Assembly (NCBI GenBank): GCA_028873845.1
Contig: JAPPNO010000123.1
Location: 42,206 to 106,205 of the forward strand
Length of the DNA: 64,000 nucleotides
DNA from: Gemmatimonadota bacterium
GTDB lineage: Bacteria > Gemmatimonadota > Gemmatimonadetes > Longimicrobiales > Gaopeijiaceae
Direction of reading: 5' to 3'
A program made the translations under genes and the position numbers. Shown in pieces: positions 7,109 to 16,719 of this stretch (position 1 is the first letter of the stretch; each line of letters opens with the position of its first letter). The notes below the pieces were generated by a model. That model was not told the origin of the DNA and did not search any database. It was given only the letters and a program-made list of their open reading frames with translations.

Positions 7109-9982
7109 ATGGAGCGAGAAACCCGAACCATGAACGTGAGACACAGGCCGATCCCGGCCGGCACCTTCGGCATTTCCCGGCTGGCGGCCACCTGCGTGGC
7201 CCTTCTGGCCACCGCCTGCGCCACCGATTCCGGCGGCACCGACTTCGCCATCGACTTCGAGCGCTACGAGCTCGCCAATGGCCTCGAGGTGATCCTCCAC
7301 GTGGACGACTCCGACCCCCTCGCGGCCGTCGCGATGACCTTCCACGTCGGCTCCGCCCGCGAGGTGGAGGGGCGGACCGGCTTCGCGCACCTCTTCGAGC
7401 ACCTCTTCTTCCTCGACTCGGAGAACCTGGGCGCGGGGGGGCTGGACCGCCTCATGACGCGGATCGGCAGCTCCACGAACGGCTCCACCAGCCGCGACCG
7501 CACCAACTACTTCGAGGTCGTCCCCATCGACGGGCTCGAAAAGGCGCTTTGGGCCGAGGCGGACAAGCTCGGCTTCTTCATCAACACCGTGACGGAATCG
7601 GTGGTGGCCAAGGAGAAGCAGGTCGTCAAGAACGAGAAGCGGCAGGGCGTGGACAACCGTCCCTACGGGCACAACGAGTACGTGATCGACCGCGCGATGT
7701 TCCCCGAGGGACACCCCTACCGCTGGCAGGTCATCGGGTCACTGGCCGATCTCGACGCGGCCACCCTCGAGGACGCCAGGGAGTTCCACGCCCGCTGGTA
7801 CGGCCCGGGCAACGCCACCCTGGTGGTGGCCGGCGCCCTCGACGTCGAGCAGACCAAGGCGTGGATCGAGAAGTACTTCGGTGAGGTCCCGGCGCGCGAA
7901 ATCCCCACCACCCCCGAACCCCCCGGGGTGCGGCTCGCCGAATCGCCCCGCCTCTACCACGAGGACAACTTCGGCAACCTGCCGCTCCTCACCCTGTCGT
8001 GGCCCACGGTCCCCCGCTACCACCCCGACGCCTACGCGCTGAATGTCCTTTCGAGCCTGCTGACCGACGGCAAGTCGACCCCGCTGTACAAGGTGCTCGT
8101 CGAAGAGATGGAGCTCACCCCGCAGGTGTCGACCTTCCACCGCTCGGACGAGCTTGCGGGCCAGTTCAACTTCCAGTCCCTCGCCTTCGCGGGGACGGAC
8201 CTCGACGACCTGCTCGCGGCTGTTGAAGCCGGGTTCGCCCGCTTCGAGGAGGAGGGAGTCCCCGACTCCGAGCTTCGCCGGGTCAAGGCCGGGACCGAGA
8301 CCGGCTTCTACCGCGGGCTGTCCAGCGCGATCGGGAAGGCCTTCCAGCTGGCCGACTACGCCATCTTCGCGGGCGATCCGGGTTACGCGGGCGAGGACCT
8401 CCGCCGGATTCTCGAAGTCTCGGCGGACGACGTCATGCGCGTGTACGAGACCTACCTGAAGGACCGCCACTACGTCGCCACCAGCTTCGTGCCGCGGGGT
8501 CAGGCGGACCTGGCGCTCGAGGGCTCCGAACTGGCCGAGGTCGTGATCGAGCCGATCGTGCAGGGGGCCGAGGCCGAGTTCACCGTGGTGCGGGGCGAGG
8601 AGCGCACGCCGGGCGGGTCCTTCGACCGCTCCGTCGAGCCGCCCTTCGGTCCGTCCCCGACCTTCCGGGCCCCCGAGGTGTGGCGCGAGACGCTCGCCAA
8701 CGGTCTCTCCGTTCTGGGGGTGGAGGACCGCGAGACGCCGATGGTGCAGTTCGAACTGGACTTCCGCGGTGGCATGCTCGTGGAGGCCGCCGGAAAGGCC
8801 GGGGTCGCCAACCTGCTGGCCGAGACCATGATGGAGGGCACCGCCCGGCGCACCCCGGAGGAGCTGGAAGAGGCGATCGACCTCCTGGGCGCGTCGCTGA
8901 GCGTGTCGTCCGGGAGCACCGGCTTCAGCATCTCGGGCAGCGTGATGGCCCGCAACTACGACGAGACCATGGCGCTGGTCGAGGAGATCCTCCTGGAGCC
9001 GCGCTTCGACAGCGACCGCTTCGAGCTCGCCCGCCAGAGGGTGGTGAACCTGATCCTGCGCCTCGACGCGAACCCCTCTGCCGTCGCCTCGCAGGCCTTC
9101 AACCGCCTGCTCTACGGCGACCACATCCTCGCGCGGAGCTCCTACGGGACAATCGACGGCGTGAACGCACTCACCATGGACGATCTCCGCGCCTACCACG
9201 CCTCGGCGCTGGTCCCGGGCGCGGCCGCCTTCCTCGTCGCCGGTGCGGTGTCCCCCGGCGAGGCCACGGCCTCACTGGCAACACTGGCCGAACGCTGGGA
9301 GGATCGCCCCGCGCCCGAAATCCCCGCTCCCCCCGAGTGGTCCGACGACCGCGCGGGCCTCTACTTCATCGACGTCCCCGGCGCCGCCCAGTCCGTCCTC
9401 AACATCGGCTACCTGGCGCTGACCCGCACCGATGACGACTACCACCCCGCCACGGTCATGAACTTCCGGCTCGGCGGCGGCGGCTTCGCCTCCGACCTGA
9501 CCCAGGTGCTTCGTGAAGGCAAGGGGTATACCTACGGCGTCGGATCGGGTTTCAGCGGAGGCCACTACCCGGGACCCTTCAGCATCAGCAGCTCGGTGCG
9601 CTCCAACGTCACGCTGGAGTCGCTCGAGATCATCAGGGACATGCTGGAGACCTACGGCCCCACCTTCGACGACGAGGACCTGGCCTTCACGCAGGGTTAC
9701 CTGCTGCGCGCCAACGCACGCGCCTTCGAGACGCTGGGCGCCAAGCTCGGCGTGGTGAGCGCCGTGAACGAATACGGCTTCGCGCCCGACTACGTGCTGC
9801 AGCAGGAGCAGACCGTGCGCGACATGACGGTGGAGCGCGTGACGGAGTTGGCGGAACAGTACCTGAGCGGGGACATGATCTGGCTGGTGGTGGGGGACGC
9901 GGCCACGCAGATGGGCCGGCTGGAGGCGCTGGGACTGGGGACGCCCGTGTTGCTGGACCGGTCGGGGCGCCCGGCCGGTTGA
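7109..9982 (+). CDS. M16-family (pitrilysin-like) zinc peptidase, tandem-domain lipoprotein
   Basis: About 957 aa. The ATG at 7109 has GGAG 8 nt upstream. A signal with a LATAC lipobox (C37) suggests a periplasmic lipoprotein. The N-terminal M16 unit has the inverted zinc motif HLFEH (H94, E97, H98), with a third ligand candidate at E176 in VVKNEKRQ, the expected 77 residues later. The C-terminal half (about residues 530-957) repeats the M16 fold without the zinc motif and carries the R/Y-type substrate-binding region near GKGYTYGVGSGF, as in fused M16B dimers. The role is degradation of imported or periplasmic peptides. The next gene starts 7 nt after the stop, so the two are probably co-transcribed. 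Confidence 0.93.
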   Translation: MERETRTMNVRHRPIPAGTFGISRLAATCVALLATACATDSGGTDFAIDFERYELANGLEVILHVDDSDPLAAVAMTFHVGSAREVEGRTGFAHLFEHLFFLDSENLGAGGLDRLMTRIGSSTNGSTSRDRTNYFEVVPIDGLEKALWAEADKLGFFINTVTESVVAKEKQVVKNEKRQGVDNRPYGHNEYVIDRAMFPEGHPYRWQVIGSLADLDAATLEDAREFHARWYGPGNATLVVAGALDVEQTKAWIEKYFGEVPAREIPTTPEPPGVRLAESPRLYHEDNFGNLPLLTLSWPTVPRYHPDAYALNVLSSLLTDGKSTPLYKVLVEEMELTPQVSTFHRSDELAGQFNFQSLAFAGTDLDDLLAAVEAGFARFEEEGVPDSELRRVKAGTETGFYRGLSSAIGKAFQLADYAIFAGDPGYAGEDLRRILEVSADDVMRVYETYLKDRHYVATSFVPRGQADLALEGSELAEVVIEPIVQGAEAEFTVVRGEERTPGGSFDRSVEPPFGPSPTFRAPEVWRETLANGLSVLGVEDRETPMVQFELDFRGGMLVEAAGKAGVANLLAETMMEGTARRTPEELEEAIDLLGASLSVSSGSTGFSISGSVMARNYDETMALVEEILLEPRFDSDRFELARQRVVNLILRLDANPSAVASQAFNRLLYGDHILARSSYGTIDGVNALTMDDLRAYHASALVPGAAAFLVAGAVSPGEATASLATLAERWEDRPAPEIPAPPEWSDDRAGLYFIDVPGAAQSVLNIGYLALTRTDDDYHPATVMNFRLGGGGFASDLTQVLREGKGYTYGVGSGFSGGHYPGPFSISSSVRSNVTLESLEIIRDMLETYGPTFDDEDLAFTQGYLLRANARAFETLGAKLGVVSAVNEYGFAPDYVLQQEQTVRDMTVERVTELAEQYLSGDMIWLVVGDAATQMGRLEALGLGTPVLLDRSGRPAG

Positions 9983-9989
9983 GCTTGAC

Positions 9990-12287
9990 ATGACACAAAT
10001 CCGTTCTCTCCCACGCCCGGCGGCCACCATCCTCGCCACCGCGGCGCTCCTCGCCGCGCCGGCGATCCGCCCGGCCTGGTCCGCTTCCCCCCAACAGGGC
10101 CCCGGCAACGGCAACGGCTCGGCCACCGGTCCCTCGCTTCCCGGCACCGCCACCGCCGTGCGCACCGACGCCCCCCCGGTCATCGACGGCGTCCCCGACG
10201 ACGCGGCCTGGAACGCCGCCACCCCCCTCACCGCCTTCACCCAGCGCGAGCCCCACGACGGCCGGCCCGCCTCCGAACCGACCGAACTGCGCATCCTCTT
10301 CGACGCCGACGCGATCTACGTGGCGGTCTGGGCCTGGGACTCGCAGGCGCACGCGATCGTCCCCGGCGACGCCATCCGCGACTACGAGGTGAGCGACGCC
10401 GATGCGGTCATCATGGTCTTCGACACCTACAACGACCAGCAGAACGGCTTCGTCTTCGGCACCACCCCGGCCGGGATCGAGTACGACGGGCAGGTCGCCT
10501 CGCAGGGAGGCGGCGGCGGGTTCTTCCTGGGCGGAGGAATGAACAGCATGCGGCGCTTCCAGGCCGGCGCCGGCGGCGGCTTCAACAAGAACTGGGACGG
10601 CAGCTGGACCGTCGCGGCCACCCGCGACGACGAAGGCTGGTACGCCGAGTTCCGCATCCCCTTCAGCACGCTCCGCTACGGGGCGGAGAACGACACATGG
10701 GGGTTCAACGTGTCGCGCCGCATCCGGCGCCTCAACGAGGAGGATTTCTGGTCCGCGGTGCCCCGCGAGTTCGGCCTCTACCGCCTGGACTTCGCCGGGC
10801 AGCTGGCCGGCGTGGAGCCACCCTTCCGGCGGGCCGCCACGGTCACCCCGTACGTGCTGGGATCGACGGTGCGCGACTACACCGACCCCGCGCAGAGCGC
10901 CTTCGGCCGCGACGGCGAGATCGGAGGCGAGGCGAAGCTCCAGGTCACCCAGGGCCTCACGCTCGACATGACCGTCAACACCGATTTCGCCCAGGTTGAG
11001 GTCGACGACCAGCAAGTCAACCTGACGCGCTTCTCGCTACTCTTCCCCGAGAAGCGGCCCTTCTTCCTGGAGAACGCGGGCTTCTTCGCCGTCGGCGGCG
11101 GCGGCGCGGACCTCTTCTTCAGCCGCCGGATCGGCATCTCGGGGGGGCACCCCGTGCCGATCAGGGGCGGCGGACGGCTCTCGGGGCGCGCGGCCGGGCT
11201 GAACGTGGGTTTGCTGCACATCCTGACCGGCAACAACGTGCCGGAAGGGCCCGAGAACGCCTACTCCGTGGCCCGAATCGCGAAGGAATTGCCCAACCGC
11301 TCCCGCCTCGGCGGGCTCTTCGTCAACCGCGCCGGCAATCTGGACGGAGACTACAACCGCACCTTCGCGGTGGACGGTCAGCTGGGGATCGGCGACAACC
11401 TGACCCTGACGTCCTTCGCCGCGCGCACCGAGACCCCCGGCCTGGAGGGCGCCGATCACGCCTGGAACTTCACCGCCGGTTGGAGCAGCCGCAGCCTGCG
11501 CGCCAACGCCACCGTCCGCGAGATCGGAGAGCACTTCAACCCCGAGGTGGGGTTCGTGCCCCGCAACGGCCACCGCTACATGCAGTTCTTCGTGCTGCAC
11601 AACATCCGGCCGACGCGCTTCTTCCGCGAACTCCGCCCGCATATCTCCTACTACACCTACCGCAGCCTGCGCACCGGCGTCGAGAGCAACTTCAACGAAT
11701 CGGCGCGCCTGCACATCGACAATCACTGGGAGTGGCCGTCCGGGATGGAGCTGCACACCGGCGCCAACTACGTAACCGAGGGCCTCTACGAGCCCTTCAC
11801 GATCCGCGGCACCGAGGTCGTCGTGCCCGAGGGAAGCTATTCGGGCTGGGAGTCGCAGATCGTCTTCTTCACCGACCAGTCGCGGTCCCTGTCCTTCAAC
11901 TCCCGCTTCAACTGGGGCGGTTTCCTGTCGGGGAGCAAGCGGACCAGCAGTGCCGACGTGACGCTCCGCGGGGGCACGCGCGCCAGCGCCACGCTCCGCG
12001 TCGCCTACAACGACGTGAAGCTGCCGGAGGGCGACTTCACCACAACGCTGGCCGGGGTGAACCTGGGCTACTTCTTCACACCGCGCGTCTACATCCAGTC
12101 GCTCGTCCAGTACTCGGACCAGATCGACACCTGGTCGGCCAACGTGCGTTTCGGATGGCTCAACACGGCGGGGACGGGGCTCTTCCTGGTGTACAACGAG
12201 GTGCAGGGGATCGAGGATCTGACGGGGCCGCTGGGGCGGTCGCTGTACCTGAAGTTCACGCGTCAGGTGAACGTGTTCGGGGGGTAG
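9990..12287 (+). CDS. Exported DUF5916 protein with CBM9-like N-domain
   Basis: 765 aa. A signal peptide (about residues 1-31) is followed by a carbohydrate-binding family 9-like module. In that module PPVIDGVPDDAAWNAA and LRILFDADAIYVAVWAWD are the usual signatures. A long DUF5916 region follows, with RRIRRLNEEDFWSAVP, FFLENAGFF and beta-strand repeats resembling an outer-membrane barrel. The family is common in Gemmatimonadota and Bacteroidota and is of unknown function; an outer-membrane role is inferred. It lies 7 nt after the M16 peptidase and 31 nt before a beta-propeller gene. A 42-nt piece near its 3' end is copied at 15118-15159. Confidence 0.9.
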   Translation: MTQIRSLPRPAATILATAALLAAPAIRPAWSASPQQGPGNGNGSATGPSLPGTATAVRTDAPPVIDGVPDDAAWNAATPLTAFTQREPHDGRPASEPTELRILFDADAIYVAVWAWDSQAHAIVPGDAIRDYEVSDADAVIMVFDTYNDQQNGFVFGTTPAGIEYDGQVASQGGGGGFFLGGGMNSMRRFQAGAGGGFNKNWDGSWTVAATRDDEGWYAEFRIPFSTLRYGAENDTWGFNVSRRIRRLNEEDFWSAVPREFGLYRLDFAGQLAGVEPPFRRAATVTPYVLGSTVRDYTDPAQSAFGRDGEIGGEAKLQVTQGLTLDMTVNTDFAQVEVDDQQVNLTRFSLLFPEKRPFFLENAGFFAVGGGGADLFFSRRIGISGGHPVPIRGGGRLSGRAAGLNVGLLHILTGNNVPEGPENAYSVARIAKELPNRSRLGGLFVNRAGNLDGDYNRTFAVDGQLGIGDNLTLTSFAARTETPGLEGADHAWNFTAGWSSRSLRANATVREIGEHFNPEVGFVPRNGHRYMQFFVLHNIRPTRFFRELRPHISYYTYRSLRTGVESNFNESARLHIDNHWEWPSGMELHTGANYVTEGLYEPFTIRGTEVVVPEGSYSGWESQIVFFTDQSRSLSFNSRFNWGGFLSGSKRTSSADVTLRGGTRASATLRVAYNDVKLPEGDFTTTLAGVNLGYFFTPRVYIQSLVQYSDQIDTWSANVRFGWLNTAGTGLFLVYNEVQGIEDLTGPLGRSLYLKFTRQVNVFGG
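12099..12140 (+). repeat. 42-nt segment of DUF5916 gene, copy 1
   Basis: This stretch encodes SLVQYSDQIDTWSA near the C-terminus of the DUF5916 protein. It recurs with a single mismatch (C/A) at 15118-15159 outside any intact DUF5916 gene. This copy is the functional source. Confidence 0.85.
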
Positions 12288-12318
12288 ACGCACTTACAAC
12301 CGACCAGGAGGCGCCGGT

Positions 12319-13560
12319 ATGGCCGGGAAGACACGAAGGTTCGCAAGTGATTTCAATCGTGGGGTGGCCGTGGCGGTGCCGCTCGTTCTGGCCGCCGCCT
12401 GCCAGGATGCCGCGCAAGCGCCGGCCGTGATGGAAACGGACAGCGCGGGGATCAGGATCGTCACCAGCGATCCGCTCCAATCGGAGGCCGTGTGCTCCCT
12501 CTCCGACGAACCGACATTCCTGGTCGGGGACAACCAGGAGGACGAGTCGCAGTGGTTCTCCTCGGTCAGCGGTGTGGGCGCGCTCTCGGACGGGTCCGTC
12601 GTGGTGGCCGAGAGAGGCAGCGGCCAGCTCCGGATCTACGACGGCACGGGCCAACATCTCCGCAGCATGGGCCGCCTGGGTGAGGGGCCGGGCGAATTCA
12701 GCCGGCTCTGGTTCCTCAGGGTCCTGGCGGGGGACACCGTGTGGGTGGGCGACTACCGGCCGATGCGCTACTTCCTCTATGCCTCGGGCGGTGACTGGGT
12801 CCGCACGATCGAGCTTGATCCGATGTACCTGAACCCGACGCGCGACGGCGGCGTATTGGCGAGCGGCGTCTCGATCAACGTTCGGAACGAGGGCGCCGAG
12901 CGACATGACTTCAAGACGCCGGATACCTGGCACGTCGAAGCCCACGCCCCCGACGGCAAACTCATCGGCCCGGTGGCCACGGTGCCGTCGCGCACATTCG
13001 GCGAGGTGAAGGAGGATCCGACCTTCCTCATCGACCCCTTCTTCGATTCCAGTGCCTCCGTTGATGCGCGCGGGCACACCATCGCCATCGCCAACGGCCG
13101 CGATCCCGAGGTCAGGGTCATGGACGATGAGTTCCGGCTGCGCCTGATCGTCCGCTGGCGCGATCCGGGCCGACAGGTGACCCCGGAGCACGTGCGGGCC
13201 GCCCGGGACGCAGTGGAACGGTGGGCAAGGCGGGACGGGGAGCTGTCGGCCAGCGACCGGGCGCTGCTCAGTCCCGACCGCCCCGCGGCCGATGTCCTGC
13301 CGGCGGTCCGGAGAGTGTGGGTCGGCACCGACGGCAGCATCTGGGTGTTCCCGGAAAGCGTCCCTGGCGAGTCCGAGCCGCCGCGGCCCATGGGATTCGG
13401 AGCCGACGGACGCTTCCTCTGCCACCTGGCCAACGTGCCGGGCGACTTCGGCATCTGGGAGGTGGGGCCCGACTACGCGCTGGGCATTCGGGAGAGCGAG
13501 TTCGACGTGCAGCTGGTGGCGAAGTACGGCCTGAGGCGGCCGGGTGCCGCTCCCGACTGA
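12319..13560 (+). CDS. 6-bladed beta-propeller lipoprotein, paralogue 1
   Basis: 413 aa. The start at 12319 has CAGGAGG 7 nt upstream. The lipobox is LAAAC. The mature protein has repeated blades with LSDGSVVVAERGSGQLRIYD and a hallmark GRLGEGPGEFSRL segment, typical of NHL/6-bladed beta-propeller (DUF5128-like) proteins abundant in Gemmatimonadota and Bacteroidota. Ligand and function are unknown; members are thought to sit in the envelope as binding or scaffold modules. It is the first of three tandem paralogues and follows the DUF5916 gene by 31 nt. It differs from paralogue 2 mainly at its two ends. Confidence 0.88.
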   Translation: MAGKTRRFASDFNRGVAVAVPLVLAAACQDAAQAPAVMETDSAGIRIVTSDPLQSEAVCSLSDEPTFLVGDNQEDESQWFSSVSGVGALSDGSVVVAERGSGQLRIYDGTGQHLRSMGRLGEGPGEFSRLWFLRVLAGDTVWVGDYRPMRYFLYASGGDWVRTIELDPMYLNPTRDGGVLASGVSINVRNEGAERHDFKTPDTWHVEAHAPDGKLIGPVATVPSRTFGEVKEDPTFLIDPFFDSSASVDARGHTIAIANGRDPEVRVMDDEFRLRLIVRWRDPGRQVTPEHVRAARDAVERWARRDGELSASDRALLSPDRPAADVLPAVRRVWVGTDGSIWVFPESVPGESEPPRPMGFGADGRFLCHLANVPGDFGIWEVGPDYALGIRESEFDVQLVAKYGLRRPGAAPD

Positions 13561-13717
13561 CCGGCGCCCGGGAGCCTGTCCACGCGGCCTCCGCACCGGG
13601 ACCGAAGCGGCGACTTCCGGCAAAGGACCGTATCCCCTTTCCTCGAAACCCCTTACCGGTCAACCCACGTAGTTGGACGCGGGCACCCGATACGTCCATC
13701 GGCCCGGAACAACCGAC

Positions 13718-14965
13718 ATGATCAGATGCACCGCAGTCTCATCGGGGACATGGTCCGCGGCTGTCGCTGCCGCCTTGACGCTGATTCTCGGTGTCGGCTG
13801 CGACGACCGACCCGCACCAGCCCCGAGGATCGAGATCGACAGCGCCGGGGTCAGGATCGTCACCATCGACCCGTTCGCCTCCGATGCCGCGTGCTCCGTG
13901 AGCGAGGAACCGACATTCTACATCGGCGACAGCGAGGAGAGTGACGAGCAGTGGTTCACCCGCGTCCTGGGCACGGTCCGCCTGTCCGACGGCTCCGTCG
14001 CGGTTGCCGACGACTACACCATGCAGGTCCGCATCTTCGACGAGTCGGGTGCGCATATCCGTTCCATGGGGCGGGAGGGGGAGGGCCCGGGGGAGTTCAA
14101 GCGGCTCTGGCTCATCTGGCGTCTGCCCGGTGACACCTTGTGGGTGGGTGACTACCGGCCCTGGCGCTACCAGGTGTACGCCTCGACCGGGGAGTGGGTG
14201 CGGACGGTGACGATGGATCCGGTCTATCCGAACCCGCCCCGGGGAGGAGGGGGCGTGCTCGCCAATGGCATTTCGATCAACGTGCGGCAGATGTACGCCA
14301 GGCCTCAGGACTTCAGCACCCCCGACAGGAACCAGGTCGAGGCCCATGGACGGGACGGGAAGCTGATCGGCGTCCTCGCGACCGTGCGCGGCCGCACCCT
14401 CGGCCAGGTGGATGACGGTACGCTCAACTACTACCTGAGCCCCTGGTACGATTCCTACCCAACAATCGACGCGGAGGGCCGGACGATCGTAACCGCCAAC
14501 GGCCGCGATCCCGAGGTCCGGGTTCTGGACGACGAGATGCGCCTGCGGCTTGTCATCCGCTGGGACGACCCCGGCGCGAACGTGACCTCCGCCGACATTC
14601 AGGCGGCCCGGGAAGCCGAGCGGCGCCGGGCCCTGGAAGATGGAGAGATCTCACAGTTCGAAGAGGCCAGACTGAGCCCGAAGCGCCCCGCTGCGGACGT
14701 CTTCCCCGCGGTCAGCTCGGTCAATGCCGGAGTGGATGGTACCGTTTGGGTGTATCGCTATCGCAGGCCCGGCGCGCCCGCCCGGCCGCGGCTGATGGCG
14801 TTCAGCCCGGATGGGGACTTCGTCTGTCACCTGGCCACAGGAAAGAGCGGCTTCACGATCCGGGAGTTCGGGGCCGACTACGTGCTCGGGGTGCACACGA
14901 CCGAACTGGGTGTGCAGCATGTGGCGATGTACGATCTGGCGCGGCCGGAGGCGACACCGGAATAG
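13718..14965 (+). CDS. 6-bladed beta-propeller lipoprotein, paralogue 2
   Basis: About 415 aa from the ATG at 13718. An upstream in-frame ATG at 13673 would put a hydrophilic leader before the signal. The signal ends in an LGVGC lipobox. It shares with its neighbours the blade segments GREGEGPGEFKRLW, PGDTLWVGDYRPWRYQVY and NGRDPEVRVLDDE. The C-terminus GADYVLGVHTTELGVQH is nearly identical, at DNA level too, to that of paralogue 3, so a recent duplication or conversion is likely. The substrate is unknown. Confidence 0.88.
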   Translation: MIRCTAVSSGTWSAAVAAALTLILGVGCDDRPAPAPRIEIDSAGVRIVTIDPFASDAACSVSEEPTFYIGDSEESDEQWFTRVLGTVRLSDGSVAVADDYTMQVRIFDESGAHIRSMGREGEGPGEFKRLWLIWRLPGDTLWVGDYRPWRYQVYASTGEWVRTVTMDPVYPNPPRGGGGVLANGISINVRQMYARPQDFSTPDRNQVEAHGRDGKLIGVLATVRGRTLGQVDDGTLNYYLSPWYDSYPTIDAEGRTIVTANGRDPEVRVLDDEMRLRLVIRWDDPGANVTSADIQAAREAERRRALEDGEISQFEEARLSPKRPAADVFPAVSSVNAGVDGTVWVYRYRRPGAPARPRLMAFSPDGDFVCHLATGKSGFTIREFGADYVLGVHTTELGVQHVAMYDLARPEATPE

Positions 14966-14989
14966 CCGGGCTTGAGGGAGGCCCCTTGC

Positions 14990-15066
14990 CAGCTGCCGGA
15001 TGTCACTCGTGTGGCGCTCGCGCTGACGGCTTTCTGACCCGCTCCGTTTAGATTGGGGTTCACACG
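14990..15066 (+). repeat. 3'-flank repeat of beta-propeller unit, copy A
   Basis: About 77 nt downstream of paralogue 2. Shared blocks with copy B (16594-16673) include CAGCTGCC, GGATGTCA, GCTGACGG, TGACCCGC, TTAGATTG and CACACG in the same order. The repeat continues the near-identity of the two gene 3' ends, so the duplicated unit includes downstream DNA. Confidence 0.7.
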
Positions 15067-15117
15067 CGGCACGCCCCCACCTCCATGTCGCCAGGAGCGG
15101 TGGTCCGGGCACCGCAT

Positions 15118-15159
15118 TCGCTCGTCCAGTACTCGGACCAGATCGACAACTGGTCGGCC
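15118..15159 (+). repeat. 42-nt scrap of DUF5916 gene, copy 2
   Basis: This stretch matches 12099-12140 at 41 of 42 bases and encodes SLVQYSDQIDNWSA in the same sense, but no DUF5916 gene surrounds it. It lies 87 nt upstream of the third beta-propeller gene, echoing the order of the DUF5916 and propeller 1 genes. It is best read as a duplication remnant. Confidence 0.8.
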
Positions 15160-15246
15160 GGCGTGCTGGTCCCGGACAACCAGCCACGCGGGCCAATGCG
15201 TCCAAGGTTGACAGTGCATATGGGTCCAGCGAACAGAGGGGAGCCG

Positions 15247-16564
15247 ATGAAGAAACTTCCTGGCAACGGCACGCGCATGGGAATTGAACCGGAGATTCCG
15301 CCGGCCGGATGTCCGGCGTCGTCCGCAAGTTCGAACGGTCGTGCATCGCGGCGACCTTCCGCTCCGGTGTTGGCGCTGCTGATGGCGGGGGTCGGGGGCT
15401 GGAACGCACAGCCCGCGCCGGCACAGCAAGTCGAAATCGACAGCACAGGGGTTCGAAGGGTGACCATCGATCCATCCGCTTCGGATGCCATGTGCTCCCT
15501 GGGCGAAGAACCGACGTTTTCCGTAGGCGACGACGAGGATCACGACGAACTGTGGTTCTCGCGCGTCCTGGGCGTCGCCAGACTCTCCGATGGTTCCGTG
15601 GCGGTGGCGGACGACCAGTCCCGCGAAGTGCGAAATCTTCGACGCGTCCGGCTCGCACGTCCGTTCGATGGGACGGGAGGGTGAGGGCCCCGGGGAGTTC
15701 GACAACATCTGGTTCATGTGGCGCCTCCCGGGAGACACGCTGTGGGTGGGTGATTTCAGACCCTGGCGCTACCACCTGTACACCTCGACAGGGGAGCATG
15801 TCCGGACCGTGACGATGGATCCGCTCTACGCGAACCGATCCCGGGGTGGCGGCGTGCTCGCGAATGGCGTTTCGCTCAACGTTCGGTATGAACCTGCCAG
15901 GCGGCGAGACTTCAAGACGCCCGATTCCTGGCACGTCGAAGCCCACGGCCCTGACGGGAAGCTGCTGGGAACGCTCATGACCCTGCCCGGGCGCACGTTC
16001 GGCCGCGTGGGTGGGGACGCATCGAACTTCTATGACAGCCCCCTGTTCGACGCGAGCTCATCGATCGACGTGGCGGGCCGAACGGTCGCGATGGCCAACG
16101 GCCGTGATCCTGAAGTCAAGGTCCTGGATGACGAATTGCGACTGCGCCTCGTCGTCCGCTGGGACGACCCCGGCCGGGAAGTGACGGCCGCGCACGTGCG
16201 GTCGGCCAGGGAGGCCAGGAGGCGCCGGGCAGGGGAAGCCGGCGAGGAGCGGCGGCTGGGAATCTCCGACCTGGACTCGGATCTTCCCGCGGCGGATTTC
16301 TTTCCCTCGGTCAGTTCGGTCAAGGCGGGCGTGGATGGGACCGTGTGGGTATGGCGGTATCCCAGGCCGGGTGTGCCCGGCCGGTCACGGGTGATGGCCT
16401 TTGGTTCCGATGGCGATCTCGAGTGCTTCCTGACCACCAACAAGGATGACTACAGGATCCTCGAGTTCGGGGCCGACTACGTGCTTGGGGTGCACACGAC
16501 CGAACTGGGTGTGCAGCATGTGGCGATGTATGACCTGGTGCGGCCCGCGGCGCCACCGAAGTAG
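15247..16564 (+). pseudogene. 6-bladed beta-propeller, paralogue 3, frameshifted
   Basis: The reading frame opens at ATG 15247 (AGAGGGGAG upstream) and encodes a signal peptide ending PAPAQ. It has no lipobox Cys, unlike the two paralogues. Homology to paralogue 2 runs in this frame to VADDQSREVR and continues in the next frame from IFDASGSHVRSMGREG to the stop at 16564. Removing one A from the AAA at 15633-15635 restores a full-length protein of about 438 aa matching the paralogues. This is either a real single-base insertion or an assembly error. The rest of the protein has no other lesion, which favours a very recent mutation or an error. Confidence 0.85.
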
Positions 16565-16593
16565 TCTTGACGGGGTTCGCTGCTGCGGTTGGT

Positions 16594-16673
16594 CAGCTGC
16601 CGCCGGATGTCATTGCTGCCTCGACCGAGCTGACGGTTTCCTGACCCGCGACCCTTAGATTGCGGGGCACACG
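16594..16673 (+). repeat. 3'-flank repeat of beta-propeller unit, copy B
   Basis: Second copy of the element at 14990-15066, here between paralogue 3 and recQ. It is part of a larger near-duplicate that begins about 90 nt earlier inside the gene's 3' end. Because recQ starts at 16720, this copy probably also holds the recQ promoter region. Confidence 0.7.
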
Positions 16674-16719
16674 ACCCTCGTCCACCTCCGGCGCCACCAG
16701 GAACACCAGCCTCTTCGCC

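Noticed and set aside
5811..7133. 440-aa plus-strand frame
   Set aside because: It is antisense to the well-supported TonB receptor.
15629..15640. Programmed ribosomal frameshift in propeller 3
   Set aside because: There is no classical slippery heptamer or downstream pseudoknot, and the intact paralogues do not use one.
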